Shown in pieces: positions 21,498 through 33,100 of a DNA stretch of 64,000 nt (position 1 is its first letter; every line of letters starts with the position of its first letter). Under the pieces are notes generated by a model. It did not search any database. It was given only the letters and a program-made list of their open reading frames with translations, and had not been told where the DNA came from. This DNA comes from Caenorhabditis elegans (lineage: Eukaryota; Nematoda; Chromadorea; Rhabditida; Rhabditidae): the NCBI RefSeq assembly GCF_000002985.6, contig NC_003281.10:12772001-12836000 (forward strand). The letters are read 5' to 3'. A program made the position numbers and the translations under genes.

Positions 21498-24400
21498 TTA
21501 TTGAACATTTTTCGAGATCGATGCAATTTCTGGAGCCCGTTCCAGGTCACCTTTTTCTGGATTTATTGATTGATTCTTTGAGCAGCATTGGGAGAGTTTC
21601 TGGAAGTAAAATTATTAGGATGGATAACACTTTCTAGGCTTCTGGTAGGCCTAGCGTCGTTTGTCAGGCTTCTGGAATAGAGCTTTTTTTTTTTGATATT
21701 AAGGATTACATTTTTGGACCTAGAACTTTAAGTTTAGCTGCGTTAGAGGGGTTTTTGTGTTTGGGAGAGTTTCTGGAAGTAATATTATTAGGATGGATAA
21801 CATTTCCTAGGCTTCTGATAGGCCCTTGTCGGACAGGTAGGCAACTCTATTACCTCCACCAAAACATCAGTCGTCCACAATGCAATAGCCATGATATGCA
21901 GTGAAATGACAAAAAGACGATGAGTTCCTGCACCAATATGATCGAACATGAGTACTCCGTAATAGATGAGAACTCCACAACAACGAGCAATTTCAATGTA
22001 CCGGGCATACCATCTGAAATGAGAATGTTGGACTGGTGGAGTTGAACGGTTCCCACACACGGTTCTGACTTCCCTCATATTTTGAAATGGAAGAGTTTGC
22101 CGAACTAGGCCATTTTGGCTCGATCATATCTGGGGTAGATTTACGGCGCGTTGCGTTTATTTGTCCGTGTGGAGTACACGACATTCCGGCAGACGATGGT
22201 CAATGGAGCGCGAAAAATGCAATGAGCAAGGCCTGAACCCGGTGAGCCCACCGACTTTGGAAATTTCAGCTTTTCTGACAAAAATCGATAAAGAATTACG
22301 TTATCGGAAATTATTGATTTTTTTCTTCAAGATGGAATTATAATCAGAAACGTTTCATCAGAAAATGTATATGTTCCGATAAAAATCGATAATTAGCAAT
22401 TATTGATTTTTATCGAGAAATTACGGATATCGCTGTCCATTGGAAATTTCTGAGTTTCGATATGAATATGAGATAGGAAACTAGCAATTCCCGACAAAAA
22501 TCGATAACCGCTACAAATATTAAATCATCGGAAATTATCGATTTTTTAAGAGAACGCTACATATTTGTGGGACATACGCGACGCCGTGAGCCGTCCGGCA
22601 GCGGCGCATATCAGTGTACGCTGCCGCTGGCGCAGGCGAATGAAGTTTGCGCCGGCGCCAAAGGATGCGCCGCCGGATTTCAAGCCCCCCTTTTAGCCGT
22701 TTTTTTTTAATGTTTTGATGTGAAATTCGTGACTTCCGTCAGAAATTGATGATTGGCGAAAATTGGCAATTATCGATTTTTATCGAATAACTACAAATAT
22801 TTCTGTTTCAGCAGAACTTCAGAGTTCCAATACAAAATTAGCAATTTCTGACAAAAATCGATAATCGCCAAAAGTACTATATCTTCGAAAATTATCGATT
22901 TTTTAAGAGAAAGTTACACATATTGCTGTTTAGCTAGCGCTCGAAAAAATGACCGAGATTTGAAAGCGCTGTGACAAACGCGACGCCGTGCGCCGGTGGC
23001 GGCAGCGCATATCAGTGTGCGCTGCCGCTGGCGCAAGCGTATGAAATTTGCGCCGGCGGATTTTAGACGAATTTTTTTGAGTTTCAATATAAAATTCCCG
23101 ACAAAAATGAATAATCGTCAGAATATTTTTTTTAGTTTCCACACTTACTTCATATCAAAAAATGCTCCAAAACATTGCATCGTAACCACAAAGTATGCAA
23201 TCTTGACTGTACAATCCAAGTAGCTCAAATGATTCCGGTCGTATTCAAAATGGAAGAATATAGCCAACAACAACAAGAATGACGATGCCACGTAAACTTT
23301 CACTAGGATCCTCGCAGGTGGGCTGTATCTGAGAACAGGTTTCTCTGGCTCAGGTACTCCGTGAGCTGGATTAACCATGCTCATCCAATGAAAGAACGGG
23401 GTGACAGGAACCCCTGGGAACCAGCCCGGCGGGAATACGGTTGCTTTCAATTTGTTCACAACTCCAGGAAACATGGGCTCTCCTTTCACATCTTTTGTGA
23501 ATCCTTTGAAAATTAAAATGTCCCAAAGAGCATGGAATTGGAGGTAGATTTGATTGAAAGTGTTCTCGTTGGTAACTAATCCATAGATTGGTGGGTCATC
23601 GTGACGTTCGGCTTCAAATGTGTTGAACATCTGGAAATGACAAAAAAAACTTTAAAGATGAAGTTCCACTTGTGGGTGATTTTTTTCTCACAAAAAAAAT
23701 TGGCGCAAAATTCAAATTTTCTGAGAAAATTCACACTTTTTCAGTCTGTTTGAATTTTTGCGCCAAAATTTTTATCATAAATTTTGAATTCAGCGGAAGA
23801 ATATTTTATCCTCCATATGAAATTCAAATTTTTTGAGAATAATTTTGGCGAGAAATTAAAATTTCCTATGAAACGGTTTGGGCGGGAAATTCAAATTCTC
23901 TGTGAAAAAATTTTCAACAAAACTTTTTCTTGTGGGAAGTTCAAAATTTACGGGAAGGAAATTGGGAGCAAAATTTAAAATTTTCTGAGAAATTCAAAAA
24001 TTTCTAATTTTGCGCCAAAATATTCTTGCAATTTTAAATATTTGGCGGGTAATTTGAAATTTTCTGAACATCTTTTTGCCGGGAATTTGAAATATTTTAA
24101 ATAAAGTTTTGGCGGGAAATTTAAAATTTCTCAGAAAAACTTTGGCGGGAAATTTAAATTTTTTAAAAACAATTTTGGCGGGAAATTCAAATTTTCTCGG
24201 AAAAACTTTGCCGGGTAATTCAAATTTTTTGAGAATAATTTTGGCGGGAAATTCAAATTTCCAGTGTCAATTTTTGGCGGGAAATTCAAATTTCCAGTGT
24301 CAATTTTTGGCGGGAAATTCAAATTTCAAGTTTGTTTGACTAAATTACCTTATCCCAAATAATGAAAACTCCTCCATAATTCTTGTCAATACAATACGGA

Positions 24401-26119
24401 TTTCTTCCATGATGTACTCGATGATGAGACGGAGTGTTGAATACTAAGCCAAGGGGTCCCATGGTGTCCACCAACTGAATTTTAATAATTTTTTAATAAA
24501 AATTGAAACTAATATCTAACAATTAACTCACCGAGGTATGCATGATAAATTGGAAAATCTCCGAAAAATATCGATGAACTAAAAATATTGATGGAGGGAT
24601 GAAGAATGCCTGAATACAGTCATAGATCGCTAATCCAGCATCTTGTATGGCAGCTTGTCGTAGAGCAGTTGAGAAATTGTAGTATTCGGAGCTATGGTGA
24701 ATTGTGTGAAGACCCCAGAAGAAGCCGGCTTCTGGAAATTTAGTTTTAATGTAAGTTTTAATGGACTTTTCAAAAAAAAAATTTCAAAAATTTCAAAACC
24801 CTTTTTTTTCAAAGAGAAGTTGGAATTTGCTACATAGTTCGGAAATTTTCTCGCATGTTTTTTGCGCTTTTTCTTTTTAAAAAAATGGTGCAAAATTCAA
24901 ATTGCTGAAGATAATTTTTGGCAGGAAATATAAATTTCTGTGAGAACTTTTTGGCAAAAAAGCCAATTTTTTTTGAGAAAAAATTGGCTGTAAATTTAAT
25001 TTTTCTGATAAAATCATATTTGGCGAGAAATTCAAATTTTCTGGAAAACTTTATGCGGGAAATTCAAATTTTTCGTGAAAAAATTGACAGGACATTCAAT
25101 TTTTCTATGTAAAAATTTTGGCACGAAGTTCAAATTTTCTGAAAAAGCTTCAGCGGGAAATTCAAATTTTCCTAGGGCATTTTTGGAGCCAATTTCAAAT
25201 TTTTTGAGAAAAGCTTTGGCGGCGAGTTCAAAGGAACCGATTTTTTTGAGGAAAATTTTGGGGGATTTCAAAATTCAGATTTTTTAGAACACTTCTGGCC
25301 AGAAGTTTAAAGTTTCTGAGAAAATTTCTTTCTCTGAAAAATTTTAGAAATTTCTGAAAAAAGTACTCACCATGCACAGCCCGATGCCCCAGATAATACA
25401 TAAAATCTTGAAAGAACAGGCAAAAAATCCATGTCCACGGGGAATCCCATGGAAGTTCTAATATTCGCCAGTTATCCCACACAATCACGTACAAGAATAT
25501 CGCGACAGCTCGACCACCAAATCTGGAAAATATATATTTGTCCTCTATCCACTTTGACTCCAACTTTAGTACTAATAATTACGCCTGAGCCTAAGCCTAA
25601 GCCTAAGCCAACGGGAACCCTTTGAAAAATGAAAAAAACGCTGTAATCCTAACCTTAAATAGCGTCAGTGGGGGAGCTAGCTAACGCTCCCCCACTGACG
25701 CCAAGCCTAAGCTCAAAATGTTTCCTTACTTGAAGCATTGGCTGAGCATTCCAGCACAAATTGACGTTATTGAATCATTGAGTGCAAATCTGTCTTCATG
25801 TCCGGAAATGAATAAAATGAAAAACTCGGCAGTAAGAAACACCAGCCACCACGCAGAAACTTCAGCGTTATAGTTCGGAACATCATCAATCGACTCGACG
25901 GTGGTCTCGTAAGGTGAGATAAGGTAGAATGCGTGACGAAGATTCGTGAGAGTTAGTCTGAAAGTTGGAGTGGTAACAAGTTAAAGTGGCTAGTAGCCAC
26001 CTATGCTTGCCTACCACGCAACCTACGTGCCTACAACCAAAAGTAGCTCACCTATCCAGCAATCGATGTCCCAGTGACGTATTTGAGAATACCCTATCCA
26101 ACCATGCCGTCTCGTTCAT
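21498..26119 (-). CDS. agmo-1: Alkylglycerol monooxygenase (fatty acid hydroxylase superfamily)
   Basis: Exons on the minus strand are 26119-26052, 25957-25730, 25522-25371, 24731-24532, 24474-24349, 23630-23149, 22013-21854 and 21599-21498, giving 505 aa with all phases in agreement. The enzyme cleaves the ether bond of alkylglycerols and lyso-ether lipids, using tetrahydrobiopterin and a di-iron centre, in the ER membrane. The iron-binding histidines are visible: H145-RAV-H149, H158-TI-HH162 and H234-RV-HH238. Hydrophobic spans lie near 50-70, 105-140 and in the last third. An alternative last exon from a tandem duplication could splice at 21772. The stop is 383 bp from the convergent lgc-37 stop. 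Large introns hold repeats. I am confident of the family, and of the ortholog by length and location. Confidence 0.95.
21588..21827. repeat. Tandem duplication around the agmo-1 terminal exon acceptor
   Basis: The segment ttgggagagtttctggaagt...attattaggatggataaca at 21588-21653 is repeated at 21761-21827, an offset of 173 bp. Each copy carries the splice acceptor and the first bases of a last exon for agmo-1. Confidence 0.9.
22063..22240 (+). repeat. 200-bp interspersed element, copy 4 of 6
   Basis: Contains gccgaactaggccattttgg and atctggggtagatttacggc, within an agmo-1 intron, abutting exon 21854-22013. Confidence 0.85.
22572..23062. repeat. Two copies of a GC-rich hairpin sequence in an agmo-1 intron
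   Basis: Copies at 22572-22680 and 22973-23062 share acgcgacgccgtg, a hairpin ggcagcgcatatcagtgt followed by cgctgccgctggcg, and tttgcgccggcg. Between them are ttatcgatttttatcg-type repeats. Confidence 0.85.
23700..24330. repeat. Tandem repeat of ttttggcgggaaattcaaat type in an agmo-1 intron
   Basis: About 15 units of roughly 38 bp between exons 23149-23630 and 24349-24474; the last units are nearly identical. Confidence 0.88.
24890..25310. repeat. Tandem repeat of ttggcgggaaattcaaattt type in an agmo-1 intron
   Basis: More diverged units of the same family, between exons 24532-24731 and 25371-25522. Confidence 0.85.
25581..25715. repeat. Telomere-like patch with an embedded module and a perfect hairpin
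   Basis: GCCTAA units at 25581-25608 and 25702-25712 enclose a module starting ccaacgggaaccctttgaaa. Within it lies a perfect inverted repeat: arms 25662-25677 (gcgtcagtgggggagc) and 25686-25701, with an 8-base loop. A relative of the module is at 51121-51217, inverted. Confidence 0.9.
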
Positions 26120-26193
26120 CCTCTTTTCATTTGGTTAAAATTTTGTGGAGAAGAGTTCTGGAATTTTTTTAGTCGACTTTAGGCCATACATTT

Positions 26194-26351
26194 GAGCCTA
26201 GGCCTGAGCCTAAGTCTAAGCCCAAGTCTAAGCCTAAGCCGAAGCTCAAGCCTAAGCTTAAGCCTAGGCCTGAGCCTGAGCCTAAGCTTATGTCTAAGTC
26301 TAAGCCTAAGCCCAGGCCAAAGCCTAAGCCTAAGCCTAAGCCTAGGCCTAA
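26194..26351. repeat. Interstitial telomere-like array (GCCTAA)n upstream of agmo-1
   Basis: Degenerate cctaagcctaagcctaag units, about 75 bp upstream of the agmo-1 start codon. Confidence 0.92.
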
Positions 26352-26718
26352 TTTTTTTCAGATTTTTTTAGTGAAGGGGGATAATTGAACAAAATTCAGA
26401 ACTTCAAGCTTTGGAAAAAAAGAGATGAGAAAGAAGAGGAGACATACATATAGGGAATATTCGTTGTTTAATTCTGGTAGGTTGATCTTCGATTCAACCT
26501 TGGCAAAACGGATGACGTAAGAATAATGGTAAGAAGAAGCCGAATCGAGGGAAAGAAGAAGCTGATGTTATTGATGAGAGTGAGAGAAAAAAGAGAGAGG
26601 AGGCTACAAGGAAAAGACCGGTCTAAGGAATGGATAAAATGACTAAGACAAGGGAGAAAAGTAGGCATCGGAATGAATAACACAGGCGAACAGATTCACG
26701 GATGGGTTTGTTGGTAGA

Positions 26719-26849
26719 TTTAGGCCTAGGCTCGGGTTTAGGCTTAGGCTTACGCTTAGGCTTACGCTTAGGCTTACGCTTAGGCTTACGCTTAGGCTGA
26801 GGCTCAGGCTTTGTCTTAGGCTCAGACTTAGGTTTAGCTGCAAGGCCTA
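26719..26849. repeat. Interstitial telomere-like array (TTAGGC/TTACGC)n
   Basis: G-strand orientation, with a regular ttaggcttacgc 12-mer at 26738-26795. It is opposite in orientation to the array at 26194-26351. Confidence 0.92.
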
Positions 26850-27599
26850 AAGTCTCTTGTATCATTGAAAAATAATTTGAAATTCTTTTTCTCACAGTCA
26901 AAAAGTGGTGATTTCTCAGTTTTTACCAAAAATAATTTCATGTTATAATTTTTGTCAGTTTAACGTTCTAATCATATACTAATTTTTAATGTTCACAAAT
27001 TTTAAACCAAAGCATTCCAATTCCTAAAAAAAATAAAAATTTTGGAGAATTTTGAATTTTTTGACAAATTTTTTACTAGCGCCACTTTATCTACATACTT
27101 TGGACTAAGATAAAACACAACAAAACATCCATACTTTTCAGAATTCCCTGCTTTTATCTTCCTGCCTAATTGTTAGGCTGGTAAGTTGCCGCTGCATAAT
27201 AGGTCTGTGATTTAGAAGCTAGAAGCGGCTAAGATGCCCAAGTCGGCAGAAATTGAATTGAGAATTGGTTCGATGGTTGTGTCACTTTGATTCGTGGTCT
27301 TCTAAGTACTAAGCCAGGACAATACTGACTTTATATATGGGCATTTTTGTATATATCTGACAAGATAGAGATCTAATAATTACGCAAGTCGTATGAAAAT
27401 GAAATTTCTCGGATTTTAATCTACAGCCGTAATTTTTACTTCTAAAAAGTATTGAAAACGGGATTAGATATCTAGAGACTTGTGTAACTTTAAGGTATTG
27501 AAGACTTTATTACAGTATCGGTAGAAGTTGTGTAAAATATTAGAGTAAGGTGAGATGGATCAAGAGACGCAGGCAGTCTGTTTCTCTATGTTTCTGAAA

Positions 27600-28520
27600 A
27601 AGTTTCGAATTTTTATTGGAAAATTGTCAAATTTTTAATAATTGTATAAACTTTGATATACGACCTAAATTTTTGTTGAATTGCCAAATTTTGGAGAATT
27701 TCCTAATTTTTGGTAAATTGGCAACTATTCGAGAGATTGCAATTTTTTTGGTAAATTGTAAGAATTTTGATAATTCTCCATATTTTTTGTAAATTGCCAA
27801 ATTTATTTTGAAATAGCCGAAATTCTAGTAAACTGCCGACTTTTTGGTAAATTACCAAATTTTTGGTGAACTTCCAAATTTTTGGTAAATTGTATAAATT
27901 TTGATAAACGGCCAAAACTGTAGTAAATTTCCAAAATTTTAGTAAATTGGCATTTTTTGGTATGTAACCATTTTTTTGGGAAATTGGCAATTTAAAAAAA
28001 AACTGCCAAATTTTTGATAAATTCTCCAAGTTTTGATAATTTGCCAAATTTTTGGTGAATTGGAAAATTTTTGCTAAATTGTCAATTTTGGTATATTGCC
28101 AAATTTTTAGTAAGTTTGCAAATTTTGATAAATTGGCAAATTTTTGTGAATTTGTAAATTTATTTGTATTTACCAAATTTTTGTTAAATGTACAAATTTT
28201 TGGTAAGCGGCCACATTTTTTGGTAAACTACTAAACGTTTGGCAAATTGCATGAAGTTTGATAATCGGCCTAAATTCTTGTAAGCTGCCATTTTTTTTGG
28301 TAGATTGTCAATTTTTTGATAAATTGTATAAATTTTGATAAACGGCCAATTTTTTGTGAATAGCCAAAAATTTTGGTGAGCTTCCAACTGTTTGCCAAGT
28401 TAACTTTCGAGATATTGCAAAAATTTTTCGGAACATCAGCAAGTTTGGTAAATTTATAAATTTTTGGAAAACTGCCAATTTTTTGATAAATTGACAATAT
28501 TTTGTAATTTGCCAAATTTT
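27600..28520. repeat. Degenerate tandem repeat of ttggtaaattgccaaatttt type
   Basis: Units of about 28-35 bp with GCCAAATTTTTGGTAAATTG, over roughly 900 bp. Asn/Lys-rich frames on the minus strand translate it. A second block is at 29040-29420. Confidence 0.85.
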
Positions 28521-28599
28521 TTGTGAATTACCTGTGGTATGAAATTCTTAGAAAAAAAACGAAAAACTACAATATCAATTAAATTATACAAAAACGGTT

Positions 28600-29030
28600 T
28601 GCCAAAGTAGAACTACAATTAAAATGGCAAATGTAAGCGTCTCATCTGATACATCCCACTGATCACAATCTCGTGTCGCTCGCGCGAAATTCAATTCATC
28701 CCGGTCTGTCGGGCCGCCCGTCGTCGTCATCTGAGAGAGAGAGACAGAAAGGGTAAAGGAAAGGGAAACCTGATCGGTGGCTTATTTTCACTTCATTAGC
28801 AGCAGCAACAGCATCAGCTAAACAGGGAGTTCTCTGAAGGAGAAATTGAGTGGTGGCGGCGGTGGACAGCGGTAGATGAGGGATGATGATAGAGGTGGTC
28901 ACAGTTGAAGTATACATTTGAATAAATTATACAAGTTGTGAAAGGCACAGGATCAAGGGGATCAGGAATTTCGCACTTCGAGACTATTGTATAGAAATCC
29001 TCGGCAATTCGATGTACCAAAAATATTGCA
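28600..29030. other. Low-repeat island between two ttggtaaattgcc arrays
   Basis: Higher GC than its surroundings, with a gagagagagagacag tract (28733-28747), cag/agc triplets and a tggcggcggtgg stretch. I see no convincing exon. It could be a promoter, an upstream non-coding exon or a conserved element. Confidence 0.4.
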
Positions 29031-29039
29031 AAATCAGAT

Positions 29040-29420
29040 TCACTTTTGGTAAATTGCCAAAATGCTTTGATGAATTGTCTCTTTTTGGTGAACTGCCAAA
29101 ATTTTGGTAGATTGCCAAGTTTTCAATAAATCACCAAATTTTTTGGTAGATTTCAAAATTTTGGTAATTTATTGAATTTCTGGTATTGTCAAATTTTTAG
29201 TAATTTGGCTACTTTTTTTAAATGGCCAAATTTTTTTTTGATAAATTGACAACTATGCTGTAAGTTGCCAATAATTTTTGGTAATTGCTAAATTTTTGGA
29301 GAAATTCCAATTTTTGAAACTTGCCAAAAACTTGTTGAATTGACATATTTTTTCGTAAGTTTCAAAATTTTGGTAAGTTTCCAATTTTTTTGGTAAATTG
29401 TCAAAAATTTCGGTACAGCT
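29040..29420. repeat. Degenerate tandem repeat of ttggtaaattgcc type, second block
   Basis: Same family as 27600-28520, separated from it by the 28600-29030 island. Confidence 0.82.
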
Positions 29421-29772
29421 TTTTTTAAATATTAAGTTAAAGTGGCATAAACATTTTTTCCAAAACTACAATCTGATGCCAGAGACCCCCGAAAATCCCG
29501 AGAAATCCCGATAAATTTCACTCTTACGAAATCTGCGCGACAATTTCCTAGATATCTCGATTGTACGTGCGAATTGCGGTTTTTGTGTGATGTCCGAGTA
29601 AGAAATTCAAAGAATAATATTAAGCATCAAGAGGTGTTGCATTTTGAAGTTGTCTCGCAACTAAAATAGAGATCACTTTTTGGCGGGCGGAAAAATGTTC
29701 CCGAATTGTTTATTTCTTTGAATTTTTATATTTCGTTTAATGCTTGGTATAATATTTTCAACCATTTCAAAT

Positions 29773-30018
29773 TTAGGCTTAGGCTTAGGCTTAGGTTTAG
29801 CCTCAGGCTTAGGCTTAAGCGTAAGTTTTGGCCTAAGCGTAGGATTAGGCTTAGGCCTAGGCTCAGGTCTAGGCTCGGGGCCAAACTTACGCTGAAGCTA
29901 ATTCTTAGGCTTGGGCTTAGGCATAGGCTTAGGCTTAGGCTTAGGCTTAGGTTTACGCTTACGCTTACGCTTACGCGCAGGCTTAGGCGTAGGCTTGGGC
30001 TTAAGTTTAGGCTTAGGC
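29773..30018. repeat. Interstitial telomere-like array (TTAGGC)n
   Basis: About 245 bp of ttaggcttaggcttaggc variants, with a ttacgcttacgcttacgc stretch near 29950-29975. Confidence 0.93.
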
Positions 30019-31009
30019 GGGACAGTGGGGGATAATTCCAACTTCAAAAAAAAGTGCACGAAAATCTGAAAATGTCACAATCTGACGTCCAAAGGCGTTA
30101 ATAGTTACAAAATCCCAAAAAAATGTACAAATACCGTGAAAAATCGTCTAAATCGTCAATTGCCTAAACATTTATCTTTAATAATTTCACTATATTATGC
30201 GCCGTACTTTTTTTGAACATATGTAATATACATATATTTTTGAGTATTTTTGGAAAAAATTGTTTCTTTCACGTTAAGATTTTATATTTTAGCAGGCTTT
30301 TAGGATGAGTTTTTTTTTTTTTGGTAAAGTGAACACTGTTTTACTAGGAAATGAATACACACAACATTCTGTGAAAAGAAAAATTAAACACAGAAAATCA
30401 AGTAAACCTTAGATTTTTCACCTATTTCTAAACCCAACAAGATCTCCCACAAAGGAACACGTTTCCATGGGATTCGTCTCATTGGTTACGGTTATTACTT
30501 TGACCATTCCAGAAAAGAGACGAAAGTAAACGGAACTGTGTTGAATCGAATCGAATCGAAAAATGATGGATTGAATTGGTTTGATGAAGGGGAAACTTTT
30601 GTGTTTCGAGAGAACATCTGGGAATTTATGAATAGGTGAGGAGAGAGGGAAATAGTAAGAAGAGGAGGAGGAGGTGGTAGAAGCGCAGATTAAGGTCAAC
30701 GCACTCGGATTTAGATGTTATTATGGTGTCTTATGGGGCGTTGATCATACTTCTGGAACACTGCGGGCGGCAATTTGAAAATTCAAAAATTCGAAAAATT
30801 CGAGAGTATCAACAAAAAAAATTTGGACCAATTTTGTCAGTTACATAGTTGCTGCCAACTTAAATTTAATTTTTTGATCTGTATAATTTTGGAGAAACAA
30901 TTGTTAGTACAGGCCAATATTCAGACACCAGAAAAAAATTTCGCCAGAAACACAAAAAAACCAACAAAAAAAATCCGGAGCACTGATCTCCCACCAATGC
31001 CGACCGTTT

Positions 31010-31740
31010 CCAAAACTACAGTAGCCCTACAGTACTCCTACTGTTCTATCGTACCCGAAAACTATCACTCACTAACTCTTTTGATAAAGCTGAAAACTAC
31101 AGTAACCCTATAATAGTACAACTACAGTACCTCGAGACTATCCATCTATACTAATTTCACAGTAATCCTAAAGTATTCCTACCGTACCAATACAGTACCC
31201 CAAATCTATATGTCATTTCACAAAAATACAGTAATCCTAGAGTACTCCTACTTTACTACTAGATCCGTCACCTACCCCGACTAAATACCTATCCAAATTC
31301 TCAAAGCTCTGAATTTCGGAAACCATAATAGTACTTCTACAGTAACCATAGAGTACTCCCTTGCAGGGTTACTATCGGTTTGGAAATTTTTTGTTTTGAG
31401 CTAGAGTTGGGCTACCGTGTGGTAGCAGTACTGTAGGATTACTGTAGTTTCGGAAATTTTTAATAATTAGTGTTGTAGTACTGTATGTGTACTGTATGCC
31501 TGCTGTATAGTTACCGTAGTTTTAGAAATTCTGAGTTCTGAGGATAACCCTACATTATCAATACTGTACCCAACGCTACTCAACTTAATCCCTACCCAAT
31601 CACACTACAAAAGCCAAAAAAACACAAGTTTTCAAAACTACAGTATTCCTACAGTAACCCTACTACGGTACTCCAACACAATCCCCCTACCTCTTTAAAA
31701 GCCGAAACTTAAAATTCCAAAAAACTATAGTAATCTTACA
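31010..31740. repeat. Dispersed minisatellite of ctacagtaatcctacagtac type
   Basis: Units combining ACTACAGTA, CCTACAGTA and AGTACTCC, with both orientations after 31370. Related blocks lie at 37720-38500 and 53670-54830. Confidence 0.85.
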
Positions 31741-32157
31741 AATCTAAATTTTTTCAAAAAATTGCAGGTGCAATCCGAAAAAAGTTTATTGAAACCCCTT
31801 TTGGAAACTAACAATTAAATGAAAAACACAAGACTAAAAAACCATGGTTGCCACATGGCATGAACCTGAAGCTAAGACGTCCGTCGTCACTATGCCTCAA
31901 AATTCTCAAAGATCAAATCAAAGCTAATAAACAGTTTTTTGTATCCCCTCTCCTCATTCGTTCCGCATACTCTTCTTCTCTTTTTCTGTCTCATAAAACA
32001 GGAAGTTTGTATGTTGTTATAGCATACATTGAAAGAATGTGTTATAAAAAAAACTTGCGAAATTTTTTACAACGGTTTTTTTGTGGTGAAGAAACAAAAA
32101 AGACACAAAAAATGATTGTAAAGCCTCAAATTTAAATCATGAAAAATATCCAAAAGC

Positions 32158-33100
32158 TGTTTTTTTTTTCAAAAATTCAAAAGTACTGGTAAATCATATG
32201 GAGTCATTCTTTTTTATTTCGTAAAACTGATCAGCATGGTCTAATTTACCAGAAACTGCCAAACAAAGTATGCCAGCTTGTACGGAAGTAATTTTTAAAA
32301 AATTGAGAATTTTACTAAAAGCTGTTTTTTTCAAAAATTCAAAAGTACTGGTAAATCATATGGAGTCATTCTTTTTTATTTCGTAAAACTGTTCAGCATG
32401 GTCTAATTTACCAGAAACTGCCAAACAAAGTATGCCAGCTTGTACGGAAGTAATTTTTAAAAAATTGAGAATTTTACTAAAAGCTGTTTTTTTCAAATTA
32501 CAAAAAGATAATTTTGCCTTTTTGGCAGTATTTATATGGTTTTAGATATTAGATTTTTTTTCTATAATTATGGGTACGTTTTTAGACCGTTTGGACAATT
32601 ATTCTTTAAGATCTCTCAGTCTTCCGATGGTGGATCTGACGGTAGCCGCAGTGACGGTTCCGTAGACGTAGGCTCCTCCGGCGACGACCTTGTCGCACTG
32701 GGCACAGTTTGAGATTCCAGTGTCCGTACTTTCCGACGATTTCGACCGTTCTCTTGGCCTTTTTGACTGAATTACCTTGATTAACTGGATTAAAACAGTT
32801 TACCAGAAAATATCAAGCAAAATATACTAGCTCGACCGGAAGTATTTTTTTGAAAAATTGAAAATTTAGCCAAATGCTGAAGTTTTCAAAAATTCAAAAG
32901 TACTGGAAAATCATATGGAGCGCTTCTTTTTTCTTCAATAAAACAGTTCAGCATGGTCTAATATACCAGAAAATACCAAAAAAAAAAGTATGCTAGCTTG
33001 ACTGGAAGTTTACTTTTAAAAATTGAGAATTCAACCAAAAGCTGTTTTTTTTTTCAAAAATTCAAATGTACTGGAAAATCATATGGAGCGCCTTCTTTCA
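32158..33100. repeat. Tandem array of about 162-bp units
   Basis: The unit begins tttttcaaaaattcaaaagtactgg and contains catggtctaatttaccagaa and atgccagcttgtacggaagt. Units at 32171 and 32333 are almost identical. More diverged units lie at about 32790-32880, 32885-33045 and 33050-33100. A ribosomal protein pseudogene interrupts the array. Confidence 0.9.
32599..32760 (-). pseudogene. rpl-43: Ribosomal protein L37a (eL43) pseudogene, internally deleted
   Basis: Read on the minus strand, 32760-32725 encodes [12 protein letters not shown] without a start Met; the codon before is not ATG. The sequence then jumps directly to [20 protein letters not shown] and continues to RRLRDLKE-like residues and a TAA at 32599-32601. 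The family protein has about 90 residues. The central segment, including the first zinc-binding Cys pair, is missing, and the deletion shifts the frame. No introns remain in the region covered, which suggests a retrocopy, though the gene is too short to be sure. It sits within the 162-bp tandem array. Confidence 0.88.

Noticed and set aside
21788..21853. agmo-1 ending by read-through past donor 21854
   Set aside because: It is open for 21 codons, but the GTAATAG donor and the distal exon give the family length of 505 aa; kept only as a possible isoform.
27600..28520. Regular repeats resembling a CRISPR array at low resolution
   Set aside because: Units are degenerate and contiguous, with no unique spacers, in a nematode genome. 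The minisatellites at 35000 and 53670 fail the same way.
28814..29020. Minus-strand frame with a coding-like start in the single-copy island
   Set aside because: No ATG at its head, no splice partner in phase and no family resemblance.
30418..30699. 93-residue minus-strand frame near aatcgaatcgaatcg
   Set aside because: Ser-rich, driven by a ttcttcctcctcctcc tract; no supporting splice or homology signals.
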